Source: Deltaproteobacteria bacterium
Lineage (GTDB): Bacteria; Desulfobacterota; Desulfobacteria; Desulfobacterales; JAFDDL01
NCBI GenBank assembly: GCA_019310865.1
Contig: JAFDDL010000244.1
Location: forward strand, 1-11,913
DNA: 11,913 nt
Direction: 5' to 3'
The notes below the pieces were generated by a model that saw only the letters and a program-made list of their open reading frames with translations, did no database searches and was not told the origin of the DNA. The position numbers were made by a program, and so were the translations under genes. Each line of letters opens with the position of its first letter. Position 1 is the stretch's first letter. Of the stretch, positions 1-6,733 are shown piece after piece.

Positions 1-1
1 A

Positions 2-970
2 ACACCGGCCATGCTGAAAGACGCCTGGTTGACAGTGGTTCGGCCGTCGCTATCGTCGGTTATTGACACGCTATCGGCCAAGTCTGATGACTGGAAATCC
101 ATTCCCATGCTGGCCCGAACCCATGGGCAGCCGGCCTCTCCGACAACACTGGGCAAGGAAATCTATGTCTTTGTGGATCGGCTCAAAGGCCAGCTCGCCC
201 AATTGGATCAAATCCCGTTTTCCGCCAAATTCGGTGGCGCCACCGGCAACTTCAATGCCCATCACGTGGCCTACCCCCGAATCGATTGGACTGCCTTTGG
301 AGATTATCTGGTAAACGATATTCTGGGTCTGTCGCGCACCCGCGTCACCACGCAAATTGAGCCATACGACAATTTGGCCGCCTTCTGCCATACCCTGGCC
401 CGAATCAACACCATCCTCATCGATCTGGACCGGGACATCTGGACCTATGTCGCCATGAACTATTTTCGCCAGAAAATAAAAGCGGGCGAAGTCGGCTCCT
501 CGGCCATGCCCCACAAGGTCAACCCCATCGATTTTGAAAACTCCGAAGGCAATCTGGGCGTTGCAAACGCCCTGCTGACCCACCTGGCGGAAAAACTTCC
601 CATCTCCAGACTCCAGCGGGATCTGACCGACTCCACAGTGACACGAAACATCGGTGTGCCACTGGGACATATGCTCATCGCGTTTAAATCGCTGCAAAGA
701 GGACTGGGGAAATTGATCTTAAATGAAGCGGCACTCAAACAGGATCTGGCGGATAACTGGGCCGTGGTGGCAGAAGCCGTCCAAACCATCTTGCGACGGG
801 AAGGTTATCCGGAGCCGTATGAAGCCCTAAAGGCACTCACCCGAACCCATGATGCCATCGGGCCCGAGACCATGGCGCGGTTTATCGACGGTCTGGATGT
901 TTCAGATGAAATTAAAAACGAACTCAAAAACATTACACCGGATAACTACACCGGTATTGTTACCTTTTGA
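2..970 (+). CDS. purB: Adenylosuccinate lyase, C-terminal part (5' end outside window)
   Basis: This enzyme of purine synthesis cleaves SAICAR to AICAR plus fumarate and adenylosuccinate to AMP plus fumarate in the cytosol. The frame is open from base 2 (TPAMLKDAW...), so the ATG at 11 is internal, and roughly the first 130 residues of a ~456-residue protein lie upstream. Visible family motifs, counted from the internal Met, are ARTHGQPASPTT near residue 35-46 (a catalytic-region His), the NAHHVAYP segment, TQIEPYD, and the fumarase/lyase signature SSAMPHKVNPIDFENSEGN near residue 163-181, whose Ser-containing loop closes over the substrate. LQRDLTDSTVTRN follows. The protein resembles the long E. 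coli-type PurB rather than the shorter Bacillus type. It ends with TGA at 968-970 and converges on the minus-strand operon 48 bp away. I see no clear terminator hairpin between them. Confidence 0.97.
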   Translation, partial: TPAMLKDAWLTVVRPSLSSVIDTLSAKSDDWKSIPMLARTHGQPASPTTLGKEIYVFVDRLKGQLAQLDQIPFSAKFGGATGNFNAHHVAYPRIDWTAFGDYLVNDILGLSRTRVTTQIEPYDNLAAFCHTLARINTILIDLDRDIWTYVAMNYFRQKIKAGEVGSSAMPHKVNPIDFENSEGNLGVANALLTHLAEKLPISRLQRDLTDSTVTRNIGVPLGHMLIAFKSLQRGLGKLILNEAALKQDLADNWAVVAEAVQTILRREGYPEPYEALKALTRTHDAIGPETMARFIDGLDVSDEIKNELKNITPDNYTGIVTF

Positions 971-1018
971 GCTGAAGTTCTTTCAATCTCGACATCATCT
1001 CCGAGGTCGGAACGGTTT

Positions 1019-1438
1019 CTATCTGCCGAGTCCTCGCCCGTCCCGGCCAAACGGTCCCCTGCCGCCAAGGCGCTGAATCCGTCCTTTCATCTTGGCGATC
1101 ATTTTCTCTAGTTTCGCCTTTTGTTCGGGACGCAATACCGCCTTTACCTGGTCAAGGGTGTCTTCAAAAGCCGCTTCAAACTCGGGACGGTACCGGACGC
1201 GCAAATCAACCCATTTTTCCCGCGATGACGCCAGGATATCCTCAATGGCCTTTCGCTGCGACTGCGAAAGGTCGAGTTTGCGAAACAGATGCCCCATGAA
1301 TCGCATCGCATGGGGATTTCCGGCGGCAATGGACTTTTCGATTCGGTTCCGGACGTAAAGGTGGCTCCCGATGACGCCCGATAAGAATCCGACCGAAAAT
1401 ATCAGCACGACGCAAACGATTGTCTTTAATTTACTCAT
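1019..1438 (-). CDS. Membrane-anchored CnrX/Spy-like periplasmic sensor protein
   Basis: A 139-residue protein with one N-terminal hydrophobic segment (residues about 5-25) and no obvious cleavage site, followed by a charged, largely helical periplasmic domain. The domain holds LDLSQSQRKAIEDIL (55-69) and LRPEQKAKLEKMI (102-114), which resemble the paired LTxxQ helices of the Spy/CpxP/CnrX (metal-resistance periplasmic) superfamily. The tail from about 121 is rich in Gly and Arg. I chose the ATG at 1436-1438: a longer in-frame start at 1510 would run through the end of the upstream gene and lacks a membrane start. The gene follows the small membrane protein gene by 7 bp and is last in the operon. 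By analogy with CnrX, it may sense metal or envelope stress and pass the signal to the anti-sigma-like protein. That role is inferred; no clear His-rich metal site is visible apart from H43 and H50. Confidence 0.72.
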   Translation of the reverse strand: MSKLKTIVCVVLIFSVGFLSGVIGSHLYVRNRIEKSIAAGNPHAMRFMGHLFRKLDLSQSQRKAIEDILASSREKWVDLRVRYRPEFEAAFEDTLDQVKAVLRPEQKAKLEKMIAKMKGRIQRLGGRGPFGRDGRGLGR

Positions 1439-1445
1439 ATCACAC

Positions 1446-1772
1446 TCATTTGGTGTCCATCCAGAATTGGTAGCCCACCGGATCATCCAAGGACAATGCC
1501 GCATATTCATAGCCGGAGCCCGGATCCAAATGGATCAACCATACGCAAAGCAGTACCAACAAACCACAAGTAACCGGCGCCAGACGCCAGGCAGCAAAAC
1601 CGAATCCGGTATCAGCAGGCGATGATGCCGCCAGGCGAATCCGCCGCATAATCTTGGCCTCCCATTGTCCGGTTTTTATCTCGACTTCCGGAACCGGTTG
1701 CCTGTCTCGTTCCTTGAAGACCGCCCTGAACGCATTCTTCAAACCGGGATGATCCGGATTCATGCGTTTCAT
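1446..1772 (-). CDS. Small single-pass membrane protein, candidate anti-sigma factor
   Basis: A 108-residue protein with a hydrophilic N-terminal part of about 62 residues, one transmembrane segment (about 63-82, LAPVTCGLLVLLCVWLI), and a short C-terminal part of about 26 residues rich in acidic and aromatic residues. The ATG at 1770-1772 overlaps the sigma-factor stop as ATGA, which indicates translational coupling; a longer in-frame start at 1868 lies inside the sigma gene and is not needed. I recognise no named domain. Its size, topology and position between an ECF sigma factor and a CnrX-like protein match CnrY-type anti-sigma factors, in which a cytoplasmic N-terminus binds the sigma factor and the periplasmic side contacts the sensor. 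The segment around W37 to R46 (QWEAKIMRRIR) is a likely amphipathic helix for sigma binding. The function is inferred from context. Confidence 0.68.
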   Translation of the reverse strand: MKRMNPDHPGLKNAFRAVFKERDRQPVPEVEIKTGQWEAKIMRRIRLAASSPADTGFGFAAWRLAPVTCGLLVLLCVWLIHLDPGSGYEYAALSLDDPVGYQFWMDTK

Positions 1773-2404
1773 TGGATTTCCTTTCCGGCATCCATCAACT
1801 TTTCCAGGAGCCGTTTCAGTTTCTTTTTCGACCGATGGGATCGAACCTTTACATTTGCCGTGCTCCATCCCAGCAGATCCGCTGCCTCCCTGGCAGTGTA
1901 CCCTTCCAGGTACGTCAGTTCAAGCACCATTCGATCCTCGGGAGAAATCCGGTCCAATGCCCAGGCCAGAATGTCCCGCGCCTCGTTTCTGCGCGATGAG
2001 GCATCAAAGGCTGCAACCGATTGGTTTGCCGTCACTTGTTCCAGCCAAGTCTGATGCCCCTCGGACAGGCAGCTCATCGGAAGTTCCCGGGAGCGATATT
2101 TGCGCCGCAGGTAATCATAACAGCTGCGCACGGCGATGCGGTTGAGCCATGCCCGAAAGCGTCCCTTTTTCCGGTACCCCCCGAGACTTTGATAAGCCCT
2201 GACAAATACGTCCTGGGAGACGTCATCCACATCATTTGGCGGCACATGTTTTTTGACAATTCGCAGGATACGATCCTTATGGCGACTGAGCAAAACTGAA
2301 AATACGTCGGTTTCCCCGCCCACCACTCGCAATACGGCCGCGTCATCATCAAGGGAGTTCATATCGTTTACAAAGTCGCCATTTGCCGTCATCGTACCCT
2401 GCAT
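1769..2404 (-). CDS. ECF-type RNA polymerase sigma-70 family factor
   Basis: A 211-residue cytosolic sigma factor that would direct RNA polymerase to a stress regulon. Region 2 spans about residues 35-103: VDDVSQDVFVRAYQSL (59-74) is the core-binding/-10 part and FRAWLNRIAVRSCYDYLRRK (83-102) is the conserved helix. Region 4 spans about 145-200, with a helix-turn-helix at about 171-193 (AREAADLLGWSTANVKVRSH). No region 1.1 or 3 is present, as expected for the RpoE/ECF group. The ATG at 2402-2404 is 9 bp after the upstream stop with a weak Shine-Dalgarno. Met5 (preceded by AGGGTACG) or Met15 are possible alternative starts. The gene sits second in a four-gene operon and overlaps the anti-sigma-like gene. 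ECF operons of this kind are commonly autoregulated, but I found no convincing ECF-type promoter upstream. Confidence 0.92.
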   Translation of the reverse strand: MQGTMTANGDFVNDMNSLDDDAAVLRVVGGETDVFSVLLSRHKDRILRIVKKHVPPNDVDDVSQDVFVRAYQSLGGYRKKGRFRAWLNRIAVRSCYDYLRRKYRSRELPMSCLSEGHQTWLEQVTANQSVAAFDASSRRNEARDILAWALDRISPEDRMVLELTYLEGYTAREAADLLGWSTANVKVRSHRSKKKLKRLLEKLMDAGKEIQ

Positions 2405-2413
2405 GACCCACTA

Positions 2414-2926
2414 TCATTCATCAAGCCAGTTTTTCATCATCGCTTTTCGCTCGGCCAGTCGCGTCTCAAATCTCGCCTGTCGCTCAGCGCGCAACGTTTG
2501 AAGCTGTTCGATCTGCTCGGTGGTTAAAACCGCCTTGATTTTGCTGAAAATTTCCGCTCGCAGCAGCACCATCGCCTCACCACCAGCTGCCACCGGTATA
2601 TATGCATCCTGAATATCCTGAATGGTATCTTCGTTAAAGGGCTTGTTTGCGACAATGTCCATCAAGTCGTGCCGGCTTTCCCTCGTATTTTCAAAGGCAG
2701 TCTCCATCTGGGAGCGATACGATTCCATGATTTGAGACACCTCTGTTTTCTGCGAATCGCTCAAATCCAGTTTCCCAAGAAGCCTATGAAAACCCGGCCC
2801 TTCGCCACCCATTGCCCTGCAACCGCGCTTTCCATGCATCCCAAACGGGCCCGCCATGGCTGTCGTGATTCCAAATACCATCATAACCAGCGCAACACAA
2901 ACCGTCATTAATCCCTTTCGTTTCAT
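2414..2926 (-). CDS. Spy/CpxP-like periplasmic protein with LTxxQ motif
   Basis: A 170-residue secreted protein. Residues 1-25 form a signal peptide: a basic MKRK start, a hydrophobic core, and an AMA cleavage site before GPF. The mature part begins with a Gly/His/Met-rich stretch (GMHGKRGCRAMGGEGPGFH, 29-47) that could bind metal, followed by a helical domain with LDLSDSQ (53-59) and the LTTEQ (134-138) form of the LTxxQ motif of Spy/CpxP proteins. Family members are periplasmic chaperones or stress dampeners. The start is well supported by GGGAGA five bases upstream (minus strand, 2932-2937). This is the first gene of the minus-strand operon and lies 9 bp from the sigma gene. The operon thus carries two LTxxQ-type proteins: this soluble one and a membrane-anchored one at the far end. 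Confidence 0.86.
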   Translation of the reverse strand: MKRKGLMTVCVALVMMVFGITTAMAGPFGMHGKRGCRAMGGEGPGFHRLLGKLDLSDSQKTEVSQIMESYRSQMETAFENTRESRHDLMDIVANKPFNEDTIQDIQDAYIPVAAGGEAMVLLRAEIFSKIKAVLTTEQIEQLQTLRAERQARFETRLAERKAMMKNWLDE

Positions 2927-2987
2927 GATAATCTCCCATACAACTTTTTTTGGTTAACTTTTAAGAGCTCCAGGTGCATCCCCCATC

Positions 2988-3002
2988 TTGCCCCATTGGC
3001 AA
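2988..3002. promoter_or_regulatory. Short imperfect dyad upstream of the Spy/sigma operon
   Basis: TTGCC and GGCAA form a 5-bp inverted repeat with a 5-nt spacer, about 62-76 bp upstream of the Spy-like start codon. The position suits a regulator site for the minus-strand operon, but the arms are short and this may be chance. I found no convincing sigma-70 or ECF promoter in 2927-3110. Confidence 0.2.
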
Positions 3003-3112
3003 TTTAAGAGAAATCAATCCTTGCACCCGCTTCAGCCCTGGGGGCATTGTTTCCAGCGCGCCCTGCCCCGCTTGATAAGTAATGTCGTGCGGCCCCGCGA
3101 AAAGGTTACAAA

Positions 3113-3283
3113 CCTTAGAAGTGGTTTCAAAGCCTTAGATCATGTTCAACGGCAAGGCCGCAGTGTTTTTGAAACCGCAGACATAGCTTGAACTATCGGA
3201 GTCTTCGCTTACCTTCGAGGATTTCAAAAATGCGAGAACGCCGCCATTGGACATGAGATGAGGTTTTGAGACCACTTCTTAGG
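3113..3283. repeat. 171-bp imperfect palindromic repeat element
   Basis: Two arms, 3113-3174 and 3222-3283, are inverted copies. In an ungapped 62-position alignment I count 44 matches (71%), with the best blocks at the ends: AGAAGTGGT near the outside and TTTTTGAAA near the loop. The loop is 47 nt (3175-3221) and contains CGGAGTCTTCGCTT (3197-3210), a motif that recurs twice at 4110-4143. The right arm begins exactly over the permease stop codon, so transcripts of the permease would end in a long hairpin. The form resembles a dispersed non-coding palindromic element (MITE/REP-like), but no transposase or obvious target duplication is visible. The short ORFs that cross it look spurious. Confidence 0.72.
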
Positions 3284-4085
3284 AAGATCTCAGTTTTTCC
3301 GCAAATAGGGAGAGAAAAAACCCGACACCGGCCAGCAGGATGATGCAGGGGCCGGACGTCAGGTTGAATTGATAGGAGAGCCAAAGCCCGCCCACAGTGA
3401 AGACCAAGCTCAAGATCGTTGAGAAAATCATCATGTGGACAAGCGATTTTGAATATTTTTCCGCGATATAGGGCGGGATCGTCAGTAGCGCGATCACCAG
3501 AATCAACCCCACAACCCGCATGATAATCACCACCGACACCGCAATCATGCCGATCATGATGAAAAAAAGCCGATTGACTGCAACGCCGCGCAACTGAGCA
3601 AATTCGGCGTCATAGGACATGGATAAAAAACTGTTGTAATACCAGATCACGACGCACAGTACACCGGCACCCACCGCCAGCATGACCAGCAGATCGCTGC
3701 CGGGAACGGCCAGGATCGATCCGAATAGATAACTCATCAAATCGACCTGATACCCCGGCGTCAAGTCGATCAAGATCACCCCGACAGCCATTCCTACGGA
3801 CCAGATAACACCGATAACCGTGTCGGCCCGGTGTCGAGCTGTAACGGTGACGTAGGCCATGAGCATGGCCGCCGCGATGGCAAAACCGAGTGTGCCAACC
3901 AAATAAGGAATTCCCAAGAAAAAGGCCAGGCCGATACCCCCATAGGCCGCATGGGCAATCCCGCCGGATAGAAACACAATCCGGTTGACCACCACCAGGG
4001 TTCCGATGACACCACAAATGACACTGGCCAAAAGGCCGGCCATGAGCGCATTGCGCATGAATTCGAACTGCAGGGCTTCAATCAT
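3279..4085 (-). CDS. ABC-3 family metal transporter permease (ZnuB/TroC/MntB type)
   Basis: A 268-residue integral inner-membrane protein with about seven to eight hydrophobic segments along its length, the normal size for this family. It would form the channel of an ABC importer for Zn, Mn or Fe. Family features include the early GGIAHAAYGGIGLAFFLGIP segment (an SLAHA-like motif after the second helix) and MRVVGLILVIALLTIPPYIA near residue 190-209, the conserved helix that contacts the ATPase. The start ATG at 4083-4085 has a weak GGA seven bases upstream. The metal cannot be told from the sequence. Neither the ATPase nor the solute-binding lipoprotein gene is adjacent: upstream is a non-coding stretch and then ptsI on the other strand, and downstream is the palindromic repeat. 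The gene is intact but isolated, so partners must be elsewhere or lost. Confidence 0.9.
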   Translation of the reverse strand: MIEALQFEFMRNALMAGLLASVICGVIGTLVVVNRIVFLSGGIAHAAYGGIGLAFFLGIPYLVGTLGFAIAAAMLMAYVTVTARHRADTVIGVIWSVGMAVGVILIDLTPGYQVDLMSYLFGSILAVPGSDLLVMLAVGAGVLCVVIWYYNSFLSMSYDAEFAQLRGVAVNRLFFIMIGMIAVSVVIIMRVVGLILVIALLTIPPYIAEKYSKSLVHMMIFSTILSLVFTVGGLWLSYQFNLTSGPCIILLAGVGFFLSLFAEKLRSS

Positions 4086-4412
4086 ATTCGGATCCGATTT
4101 CAGTGTTTTCGGAGTCTACGCTTTCCCGGAGTCTACGCTTTCCTAAGCGATACCGATCGATCGTATCTGAATTCATACAATTTGTAAATATCGCAAACCG
4201 TTATGATTTGCCCATACCGAAAGGATAGCGGAACTTTTGGATCTGCCGTCCCCGGCTGTTCGATTCGGATTGACAAACCCGGCAGCCATTGATAATGAAT
4301 AGGCAACTTTGAAACATAAAATGGATGTTTTTTCAGACTGTTACCGAATGATAAGCACGTTCCGGCAAACATTTTAGATCAAGTCGCCGCCGGATTTGGA
4401 GATTAAAATAGA
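4086..4412. other. Intergenic stretch between divergent permease and ptsI
   Basis: This 327-bp stretch separates two divergently transcribed genes and should hold the promoters of both. Visible features are the 17-bp tandem duplication at 4110-4143 and an AT-rich part around 4170-4220. A 79-codon minus-strand ORF (4133-4372) has no recognisable domain or good start signal and is probably spurious. I could not identify a Zur, MntR or Fur box with confidence. Confidence 0.5.
4110..4143. repeat. Perfect 17-bp tandem repeat, two copies
   Basis: CGGAGTCTACGCTTTCC occurs twice back to back (4110-4126 and 4127-4143), 25 bp upstream of the permease start codon. A 13/14 match (CGGAGTCTTCGCTT) lies in the loop of the palindromic repeat at 3197-3210, on the other side of the permease gene and in the same orientation. 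The tandem may be an operator for the permease or a remnant of the same dispersed repeat family. Confidence 0.75.
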
Positions 4413-6101
4413 ATGTCCGATAAGGATTCACAAGAGATCAGATTGGTGGGTATCGGCGGATCGCCGGGTATCTGCATCGGAAAGGCTTACCTGGTTGACA
4501 GGGAAGGCGTGGATGTCGTCGAAAGATACCCCATCGCCAGAAAGGATATCAAAGAGGAAATCAACCGATTCAAAGCTGCTGTTAAAGGCGCAAAGGACGA
4601 GCTTTTGGCGGTCATCGAAGATACGCCCGAAGAGCTTCGCCAACATGCCTACGTACTCGAAACCCATATTCAGCTGCTGAAGGACAAGATGCTCTATGGA
4701 TCGACCATCGAAGCCATAGAAAAAGAGCAGGTAAACGCCGAGTGGGCCTTTAAAAAGACGGTCTCGCGCGTCAAGTCGATGTTTCAAAATATGACCAACG
4801 CTTACCTGCGAGAGCGGGCTTCGGATATCGTCCATGTGGCCGACCGCATCATGCTGAACCTGATGGGTGGCAAACCGGTTAATATCAAGGACATCCGCCA
4901 GCGTGTCATTCTCATCGCACCGGACCTGTCGCCCGCCGAGACAAGCCAGATCAACCTGAAGCGGATCATGGGGTTTGTAACCGACCGCGGCGGCAAAGCC
5001 TCGCACACCAGCATCATCGCCCGGACCCTTGAAATACCCGCTGTTCTGGGCCTTGCCAATGCAACACGTGTCATCAACAATGACAATATCGTTATTGTCG
5101 ACGGTAGCGCCGGCATCGTAATCATTAACCCCACCGAAGAGACCCTGTTCGAGTTCGAGGAACGCAAGCTTGTTTATGAAGAATTTCGATCCGTCCTGGT
5201 CAAAAGCAGCCACCTGGATGCAGAAACCAAGGACGGCATTCGACTTCGGGTCATGGGCAATATCGAGTTTCCGGAAGAAGCGGAAACCACACTGGATTAC
5301 GGTGGTGACGGCATCGGACTGTACCGGACGGAATTCCAATACCTGAGTCGCCCCACCTTTCCCAATGAGAATGAATTGTTTGAAAAATACAAGGTGGTGG
5401 TTGAAAAGCTAAACCCAAAACCGGTCACCATCCGAACCCTGGACATCAATGGGGACAAGGCCATCGCGTCAGAGGCCAACGCGCAGGAAGAAAATCCGGC
5501 GCTGGGTCTGCGGGCGATTCGCTATTGTCTGAAAAAAACCGACGTTTTCAAAACACAGCTCCGTGCGATTCTCCGCGCGGCTGCTTTTGGAAACCTGCGG
5601 CTGATCTTCCCGATGATCTCGAGCATCGATGAGATTATTGAGGCCAAGCGAATATTGGCGGAAACAGCCCAGGAGCTCAGTGACGAAGGGCTTGCCTTCA
5701 ATGCCGACATCCCGGTGGGGATCATGATCGAAGTGCCGTCTGCAGTTATCCTGGCATCCCAGATGGCTGAACTGGTCGACTTTTTCAGTATCGGCACAAA
5801 TGATCTGATCCAGTATTCCCTGGCCATAGACCGGAACAACAAAGAGGTGGCATATCTTTACAATCCGCTTCATCCCGCGATTCTCCGGATGCTCAAAACC
5901 ATCACGGACGTGGGCAAGGAAAAGGGAATTCCCATTTATATCTGCGGTGAAATGGCCGGGGATCGATTAGCCCTGGAAACCGAGGATACGCGCAAGTTCG
6001 TCGAAAGCATCATGGACAAACAATCATCATCTGAAATCATGAATATGGTTGAAAAGCGTTTCGGCTCTATTCTCTATGATACCATTGATACCACAACTTA
6101 A
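4413..6101 (+). CDS. ptsI: PTS enzyme I (phosphoenolpyruvate-protein phosphotransferase), with C-terminal internal deletion
   Basis: Enzyme I takes phosphate from PEP and passes it to HPr, in the cytosol. The 562-residue product has the N-terminal HPr-binding and swivelling domain, with the phosphorylated His at 198 (GGKASHTSIIART), and the PEP-binding barrel: R305 (GLYRTEF), R341 (RTLDINGDKA), E440 (IMIEVPSA), N463-D464 (SIGTNDLIQYS), and the active-site Cys511 (YICGEMAGD). The ATG follows GGAGA by 10 bases. Oddly, GEMAGD-RLAL is followed directly by ETEDTRKFVES. In E. coli enzyme I, about 34 residues lie between GELAGD and the matching EDAK, including LGMGLDEFSMSAISIPRIK; here only about six do. 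About 28 conserved residues are therefore missing in frame, and the gene may be impaired. No ptsH or EII gene is adjacent; smpB follows 43 bp downstream. Confidence 0.93.
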   Translation: MSDKDSQEIRLVGIGGSPGICIGKAYLVDREGVDVVERYPIARKDIKEEINRFKAAVKGAKDELLAVIEDTPEELRQHAYVLETHIQLLKDKMLYGSTIEAIEKEQVNAEWAFKKTVSRVKSMFQNMTNAYLRERASDIVHVADRIMLNLMGGKPVNIKDIRQRVILIAPDLSPAETSQINLKRIMGFVTDRGGKASHTSIIARTLEIPAVLGLANATRVINNDNIVIVDGSAGIVIINPTEETLFEFEERKLVYEEFRSVLVKSSHLDAETKDGIRLRVMGNIEFPEEAETTLDYGGDGIGLYRTEFQYLSRPTFPNENELFEKYKVVVEKLNPKPVTIRTLDINGDKAIASEANAQEENPALGLRAIRYCLKKTDVFKTQLRAILRAAAFGNLRLIFPMISSIDEIIEAKRILAETAQELSDEGLAFNADIPVGIMIEVPSAVILASQMAELVDFFSIGTNDLIQYSLAIDRNNKEVAYLYNPLHPAILRMLKTITDVGKEKGIPIYICGEMAGDRLALETEDTRKFVESIMDKQSSSEIMNMVEKRFGSILYDTIDTTT

Positions 6102-6104
6102 CCC

Positions 6105-6118
6105 CCGGCAATTGCCGG
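6105..6118. repeat. 14-bp perfect palindrome between ptsI and smpB
   Basis: CCGGCAATTGCCGG starts 4 bp after the ptsI stop. It is a perfect palindrome without a spacer or T-run, so it is a poor intrinsic terminator. It could be a weak transcript hairpin or a protein site, and the smpB start is 26 bp further on. Confidence 0.4.
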
Positions 6119-6144
6119 CTCGGATAACTGGATCCTTTTAGAAA

Positions 6145-6603
6145 GTGGACAAACCCAAAATCAAACGAATTGCTGAAAACCGCAAAGCCAGGCACGAGTA
6201 TTTCATCATCGACGAATACGAAGCCGGCATGGCACTTGTGGGTACCGAGGTCAAGGCACTGCGACTGGGACGCGCCAATTTGAAAGACGCATATGCCAAA
6301 ATCAAAAATGGTGAAGTCTTTGTGCACCAACTTCACATCGGCCCCTACCCTTTTGCTTATTACGGAAACCACGAACCCTTGCGCCCGCGCAAGCTGCTGT
6401 TGCACAAGCATGAGATCAAAAAGCTCTATAGCAAGGTCAACGAAAAGGGTATGTCCCTGATCCCGATTCGCATGTATTTCAAAGGTGGCCGGGTAAAAAT
6501 CCGAATCGCTATTGCAAAGGGAAAACGCCATCACGACAAGCGCCAGGCGATTCGCCAGAGAGACGAAAAACGAATCCATGACCGGGAAATCAAAGGGCAT
6601 TAA
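6145..6603 (+). CDS. smpB: SsrA-binding protein SmpB
   Basis: SmpB binds tmRNA and carries it into stalled ribosomes, mimicking part of the missing codon-anticodon helix. The 152-residue length is normal. Visible family features are IAENRKARHEYFI near the start, the conserved GTEVKALRLGRANLKDAYA (residues 33-51), the IGPY/NHEP segment around 65-77, RPRKLLLH (79-86), and a basic C-terminal tail (GKRHHDKRQAIRQRDEKRIHDREIKGH) that enters the decoding centre. The start is GTG at 6145, matching the usual SmpB N-terminus; upstream GGAT at 6131 gives only a weak ribosome site. The gene lies between ptsI and ssrA, 130 bp before the RNA it works with. Confidence 0.97.
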   Translation: MDKPKIKRIAENRKARHEYFIIDEYEAGMALVGTEVKALRLGRANLKDAYAKIKNGEVFVHQLHIGPYPFAYYGNHEPLRPRKLLLHKHEIKKLYSKVNEKGMSLIPIRMYFKGGRVKIRIAIAKGKRHHDKRQAIRQRDEKRIHDREIKGH

Positions 6604-6634
6604 GGATTCGTGCAGGAAAAACGACGTCTAGGCC

Positions 6635-6663
6635 TTGACGACCGACCGGTATTGGTGTAAATT
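6635..6663 (+). promoter_or_regulatory. Candidate sigma-70 promoter for ssrA
   Basis: TTGACG (6635-6640), a 17-bp spacer, then TAAATT (6658-6663) make a reasonable -35/-10 pair about 70 bp upstream of the mature tmRNA 5' end, leaving a short leader to be trimmed. The -10 overlaps the left arm of the inverted repeat at 6659-6693. This is sequence resemblance only. Confidence 0.4.
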
Positions 6664-6693
6664 GTAATTCTACAACATGTTCTTTTACAATTT
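6659..6693. repeat. 9-bp inverted repeat upstream of ssrA
   Basis: AAATTGTAA (6659-6667) and TTACAATTT (6685-6693) are a perfect inverted repeat around a 17-nt spacer, which itself contains the palindrome AACATGTT (6674-6681). It covers the -10 and likely transcription start of the candidate ssrA promoter. It could be an operator, or a hairpin in the precursor leader. No T-run follows that would make it a good terminator for smpB. Confidence 0.45.
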
Positions 6694-6733
6694 GTCAGGT
6701 ACTTAAAACCTTTCGAATTGTCCGCATTGACAT

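Noticed and set aside
71..697. 208-codon minus-strand ORF inside purB
   Set aside because: It is a shadow of the purB frame; the plus strand has unmistakable PurB motifs and this ORF has none.
2988..3191. 67-codon plus-strand ORF upstream of the Spy/sigma operon
   Set aside because: It runs through the left arm of the palindromic repeat and shows no protein-like features.
3113..3283. CRISPR-like or insertion-sequence interpretation of the repeats
   Set aside because: There is one palindromic pair and one tandem duplication, no regular spacer array, and no transposase, so neither label fits.
4133..4372. 79-codon minus-strand ORF between the permease and ptsI
   Set aside because: No domain, no clear ribosome site, and it starts inside the tandem repeat region; probably chance.
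4428..5339. 303-codon minus-strand ORF inside ptsI
   Set aside because: It lies opposite a clear enzyme I coding region and has no recognisable domain; a codon-bias shadow.
6105..6118. Intrinsic terminator after ptsI
   Set aside because: The palindrome has no loop spacer and no following T-run.
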